DNA of 64,000 nt from positions 33,404,508-33,468,507 of the forward strand of contig NC_088776.1 of the NCBI RefSeq assembly GCF_954871325.1, read 5' to 3'. The translations under genes were made by a program, and so were the position numbers. Of the stretch, positions 60,409 through 64,000 are shown piece after piece. This DNA is from Gordionus sp. m RMFG-2023. Lineage: Eukaryota > Nematomorpha > Gordioida > Chordodea > Parachordodidae. The notes under the pieces are model-generated. The model did not search any database. It was not told the DNA's origin and saw only the letters and a program-made list of their open reading frames with translations. The number at the start of each line of letters is the position of its first letter. Positions within the stretch are counted from its first letter, which is position 1.

Positions 60409-60888
60409 ATTTTATTATGAAAGATACAAATTTGATGTTTCAAATGTCTGCTTAAGGTACCATAATTTTTAGAATAAATTTAAATCATTTTAAATACTGT
60501 TGCTATTTATACATTAATATTTGGTATAAATATTAATAAAATACCGCGGATCATAGTCCGGACAGAAAAAATCCTATCGATCTATAACCGATAGGAGTGG
60601 ACCACTGACCTTCACTAAATTCTGGAATAAAATTCCAAAATAATATTTAAAAAACGCGCTAACAATAAATGATTTGATTTTTATAAGTTTCCAGAAAAAA
60701 CAAATTCGCTAAACCCGTACGTCATATATAAATCATTAATTAAGGGTTTGCATTACCAAGATAACGTTTTTTTTTTATTAAAAGAAATATATTTTTTACA
60801 AATATATGAATAATAACAATGATATATCTACAAAATATTTATCGTTAAATTTAATCAATTTGATAATAGAAATTTTGTTAAATTTTTT
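60409..60888. other. 3' flank of the secreted-protein gene
   Basis: AT-rich. It contains an inverted pair ATCCTATCGATCTATAACCGATAGGA (60571-60596), a short hairpin. The polyadenylation signal at 60774 lies here. Confidence 0.4.
60774..60779 (-). promoter_or_regulatory. Polyadenylation signal AATAAA
   Basis: AATAAA on the - strand about 110 nt beyond the stop codon of the 523-residue gene. Confidence 0.45.
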
Positions 60889-62460
60889 TCACCAATATTT
60901 TAACCAATTCTCTTTGTGTTCTTGACTAGTTCCAAAATGCATAGAAGATGATGATTTAATAGCAGTGGCCTTATAAGACCCATGTTTATCCTTGCGATGA
61001 ATTTGGGTAGCCTTGGATTGATGATCGGATTTTTGCACTATTTTCTTAACTTGATAACCCTTCCTGTATCCATCTTTAGTTTTGTCTTCGTATTTTCTCT
61101 CCGAGGAAAACTGTTTTTCCAAACGCCTTGATTGAACATTGGGGTCATTGCTGATTTCATGTGATCTCGAGGAGTCACTGACTTTCAATTCATTACGAGT
61201 GGCTGTTCTTTTAGCAAATGTTTTACGCCTTAGGCCTTTTTTAAAATTTAATGAATAATTTAATTTTTTATCTTCAATCGTTATGTTGTTAATCAAGCTA
61301 GCGTTGTTAAATGATGTGGGGATCCAGTTTACCCTCTTTCTAAAGAGGTAATCAAAAGGTGAGTCCATTCTAAAATCTTTTTTTACTCTTCCGGCGTTCC
61401 TATATTTAGTGAAATTTGAGTTTTCATTAGTGTTTTTAATTTTGTGATGTTTTCTCAAATTTTTGGATATCTCGGAGGTCAATAAGGCATTGTTTTTTAT
61501 GACTCTGTAAAAGTCTATGCGGGGAACTTCAAAACTTTTTTCGGTGTTTAGTGAGTTAGAAAATTTATTTTTGCCTTGCTTCATGATATCATTTAAAGCT
61601 TTTCTTTTAAAATTGTATACTTTTTCGTTCCCACCTGTTAATACGGCGTAGGTGTCTTGATCTAATCTGGATAAAGGACGGTAGTTAAATTTTTTCTTGT
61701 CGTAATCCGAGCGATAATTCGATTTAATTTCACCCCTCTTTCTCATTTTAGCTGCTTTGACCATCAACATTTGGAAAGAAATGCTTTTATAACCATCCCT
61801 ATAATTTTTTGGCTTTTTGGCAACTTTAATTCTTCCATTTCTTAAATCTAATTTCATAACTGAACTATGTAAAGGTGAAGACATTGGTCTATAAAAATCT
61901 CTTCCTTGTTTATTCATATTAATTAATGGTCTAGCATAATTGGAATCTTTATCCCCCAACAAACTAGATACCCTGTCCCGAGAATTTTTTAGATTCCACA
62001 GATAATAATCTCTTTTGGAGATATCATTTTCATAGTAAAAGTTTGAATCCCGACCTTCCGACAAAGCTCTACCTTCGTAATGCCTGTCCAAATATTTGTG
62101 ACCTTTTATGAAGGAAAAAAATGGGGTGCTACATTCCTTTGTCGTTGATATAGAAGATTCCGAAGGGCTATATTGAGTTGAGGTATAATATGATGTCGAG
62201 ACTGAAGGGTAAGAATATTTGGTCCGGGCAATATGAGTAGTTTCAGTATTTAACTTTAGAGGTGCATTGCTAGCATCTGTTAGATACGTCGTTTCAACAG
62301 GCTTTGGAGTGGTCCAGAGATTACTAGAAATACTTGTGGTGGTAGATTCATATGTGGTTGTTCGCGAGGAGTGAGTTGCTTTTTTACTTGATAGGCTATA
62401 GAATATTATAGCCAATATCAGCACGATGTAGTTTAACGATTTTATATGAATGAATTTCAT
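60889..62460 (-). CDS. Secreted, basic, Ser/Thr-rich protein of 523 residues, unknown family
   Basis: A single uninterrupted frame from ATG 62460 to TGA 60889-60891. Residues 1-26 form a signal peptide (MKFIHIKSLNYIVLILAIIF then SLSS). Residues about 27-110 are Ser/Thr/Tyr-rich and mucin-like (TTTYESTTTSISS), a likely O-glycosylation zone. The rest is strongly basic, with dibasic sites (KKPK, KKRK, SRRLEK) and four N-glycosylation sequons clustered at NFT, NAS, NIT and NYS. There is only one Cys (KECSTPFF), so no disulphide fold. No domain recognised. Length and composition in such an AT-rich region argue strongly for a real gene. It could be a matrix, tube or glue protein, or a gland product, but that is guesswork. 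A T-rich AG lies 9 nt before the ATG. Confidence 0.85.
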   Translation of the reverse strand: MKFIHIKSLNYIVLILAIIFYSLSSKKATHSSRTTTYESTTTSISSNLWTTPKPVETTYLTDASNAPLKLNTETTHIARTKYSYPSVSTSYYTSTQYSPSESSISTTKECSTPFFSFIKGHKYLDRHYEGRALSEGRDSNFYYENDISKRDYYLWNLKNSRDRVSSLLGDKDSNYARPLINMNKQGRDFYRPMSSPLHSSVMKLDLRNGRIKVAKKPKNYRDGYKSISFQMLMVKAAKMRKRGEIKSNYRSDYDKKKFNYRPLSRLDQDTYAVLTGGNEKVYNFKRKALNDIMKQGKNKFSNSLNTEKSFEVPRIDFYRVIKNNALLTSEISKNLRKHHKIKNTNENSNFTKYRNAGRVKKDFRMDSPFDYLFRKRVNWIPTSFNNASLINNITIEDKKLNYSLNFKKGLRRKTFAKRTATRNELKVSDSSRSHEISNDPNVQSRRLEKQFSSERKYEDKTKDGYRKGYQVKKIVQKSDHQSKATQIHRKDKHGSYKATAIKSSSSMHFGTSQEHKENWLKYW

Positions 62461-62468
62461 TGTAAACT

Positions 62469-62482
62469 CTAAAATATTAAAT
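62469..62482 (-). promoter_or_regulatory. Acceptor-like TTTAATATTTTAG just before the start codon
   Basis: On the - strand the AG (62469-62470) ends 8 nt before the ATG of the 523-residue gene. It would fit a 5'-UTR intron or a trans-spliced leader acceptor. Confidence 0.35.
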
Positions 62483-62576
62483 ATACAAATTATTTATTAG
62501 TCTTTTTCGTTATTCGTTAAATAATATGATGTCAACTAGTGTCTGGATTTAAAACTTAATATATTTCAGAGACCCA

Positions 62577-62757
62577 TAGAGGTACCAATTGCACGGCCCA
62601 GCCCGCGTTTGTTAATAAAAAATTTCGGCCCGGATCGGATCATTTTAAAAAACATTTCGTCCCCCTGGGTTTTATATTTTTAGTCACTGCCTGGCCTTTA
62701 TTATTTTTGATTTTAAATATTCCGGCCCGGGTGTATAAAATAATTTTACGGCACGTG
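62577..62757. mobile_element. GGCCCG-family hAT MITE (short type)
   Basis: The start CAGAGACCCATAGAGGTACC is nearly identical to the start of the element at 33819 (CAGAGACCTACAGAGGTACC). The end GGCACGTG resembles ATCCGTG there. CGGCCCGG motifs lie inside. The flanks ATATATTT and ATTAAAAA do not match, so the right border is tentative. Confidence 0.6.
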
Positions 62758-62992
62758 ATTAAAAAATACGATTCTTTTTTAAGATGATATGAAATTATTT
62801 AATATTTAAAACTAAAATGAAGATTATTTTTCATTTAATACAAAAAAAGGTACATTTATATATTGATATTTGGAAAAATCTATTTTCTTTAATAATGTTG
62901 CCTGATTGATTGACTCAATATATAAATTATAATAATTATAAAGATGACTAATTTTTTTAACCTAGTATATAATAAAGTGGATAGGCACAAAT

Positions 62993-63372
62993 CATAAGCG
63001 TAACCAGTATTTTGGTAAGGGGGGGGGCAGAAGCACTGGGGGGATTTTTTCCTCATAAATTTTAATAGAGGCCTTTAGGTCCACTTATTTTAGGCCTTTG
63101 GCTATATTAGATTTTTATAAAAATTATTTAGATAATTTCACTTTTTTAAAAAAATTTTAAATGATAGTTGTTATTTTAAAAATTTATCAACTTTTACTAA
63201 TTTTTCTTTTAAATTATTCTTTATAAATATCTTGTATCCATTTTTGGAAGAGAGGGAGGTAGGAGTGTGTGGGGAGAAAATTTTTATTAGCCTAAAATAT
63301 AATCTTTATGAGAACAGGCGAATTTCAGAAGGAGAATTTCCCCTTGCTCCCATATCTCATGGCTACGCCTAG
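62993..63372. mobile_element. hAT MITE related to the element at 51953-53002
   Basis: The start CATAAGCGTAACCAG and end GGCTACGCCTAG are partly inverse. The flanks GCACAAAT and GTACAAAT (62985-62992, 63373-63380) are an 8-bp target duplication with one mismatch. The segment AAATTTTTATTAGCCTAAAAT...TTTATGAGAACAGGCGAATTT matches AAATTTTTATTAGCTCAAAAT...TTTATGAAAACAGTCAAATTT near the right end of the 51953 element. A nine-G run follows the left terminal repeat. Confidence 0.8.
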
Positions 63373-63380
63373 GTACAAAT

Positions 63381-64000
63381 TAAAATGAGGCCGAATATAT
63401 TGTAAATTATGTTCTAAGCATAAATTTTATAATCAATACGAAGAAATTGGTTATTATATTTATATTATATTGTAATTGTTTAAATATTAATAGTTACTCA
63501 TTCTTTCTAATATGATATGTAATTTTTTATTAAAAATAAAAATTAGAAATTTGGAGAGAATGAATGTGAAAATAGCATTCTATGATACCTTTTTTAATTA
63601 TATATATTTTATTATTATATGTGATTGATAATAGTTGAGTTTTAAATCTTCATCCCGGCCCAGGTTTATATAAAAAAAATTCGAGCCAGTCCGGGTTGTT
63701 GAAACTTTTTTTTACCCCCGGCCGGGGTTTATTTAAAAAATCGGGCTTTCCTGGGACTGCAGGTCTCTAATATATTTATTAGTTTATATTTTAATTTGAT
63801 TCTTAAAAATCTTATTTGAAGAATAGGAAACAGAGAGTAATAAAATATTATATAATTTAATCTTTCTTAAAATACATATATTCTAGAAATAATTGGAATT
63901 CATTAATATTTCTTAGCATATATTATTCGCCCTGGTATTTTTGAATCATATCATGTTAAAAAAAGTTTTAAATATCTGACGATCAATATATATGTGACAA
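63381..64000. other. AT-rich end of window with a GGCCCG-family fragment
   Basis: CCCGGCCCAGG at 63653 and CCCCGGCCGGGG at 63716, ending CTGCAGGTCTCTA at 63769, form a GGCCCG-family right end. ATATATTT follows it, but the left border was not found. The rest is featureless. Confidence 0.5.

Overview
This is an AT-rich piece of an animal nuclear genome. Two host genes are well supported. One is a neuronal calcium sensor (visinin/neurocalcin-like EF-hand) gene in three exons on the + strand, 44883-55335, with a 9.65 kb first intron. The other is an unrecognised secreted, basic, Ser/Thr-rich protein of 523 residues on the - strand, 60889-62460. A third, more tentative, is a two-exon gene for a 76-residue protein on the - strand at 17619-17899; its first exon appears to have been copied in tandem. 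I cannot name the phylum. Short introns of about 45-60 bp sit beside very long ones, the standard stop codons are used, and a TTTTTAG-type splice acceptor sits just upstream of several start codons. The last point would fit 5'-UTR introns or spliced-leader trans-splicing.

Most of the rest is transposon debris, dominated by the hAT superfamily. By matching terminal inverted repeats (TIRs) to 8-bp target-site duplications (TSDs), I can bound about a dozen hAT elements or their short non-autonomous derivatives (MITEs). The best are 37-4704 (TSD TACTTTTC), 12320-14674, 22437-26032 (TSD AATGTATA, nearly whole transposase gene), 27253-28570 (TSD ATGTCAAC), 33819-34026, 34469-34891 (TSD TTGGGAAT), 41384-42142 (TSD ATAATAAT), 51953-53002, 57948-58092, 59343-60408 and 62993-63372. 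These fall into about seven families. For several families a copy with transposase sequence and its short derivatives both lie in the window.

Layout. 0-4.7 kb: a hAT-type element with a young LTR retrotransposon nested in it. 5-12.3 kb: an Asn-rich repeat relic, a GGCCCG-family hAT relic, several unrecognised decayed coding pieces on the - strand, a MITE and an IS630/Tc1-like transposase relic. 12.3-17.6 kb: a hAT with three small introns and an older hAT relic. 17.6-18.3 kb: the 76-residue gene and its repeat array. 19.5-22 kb: a fold-back element, a tRNA-like SINE head and a 142-bp tandem duplication. 22.4-30.3 kb: three hAT copies. 30.8-32.2 kb: a G-poor strand-skewed tract. 33-43 kb: GGCCCG and CCGATAT family elements. 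44.9-55.3 kb: the calcium sensor gene, whose first intron holds a 5'-truncated LINE, a palindromic MITE, a 14-bp GCGAA minisatellite and a hAT. 55.3-64 kb: more MITEs, a hAT relic and the secreted-protein gene.

The genes do not form an operon or pathway. What links the window is repeated hAT colonisation, with nesting that allows relative dating. I found no clear new enzymatic system. The most unusual items are the repeated exon-1 array, the 14/30-bp higher-order GCGAA array, the G-runs next to the TIRs of unrelated hAT families, and the cluster of unrecognised coding relics.
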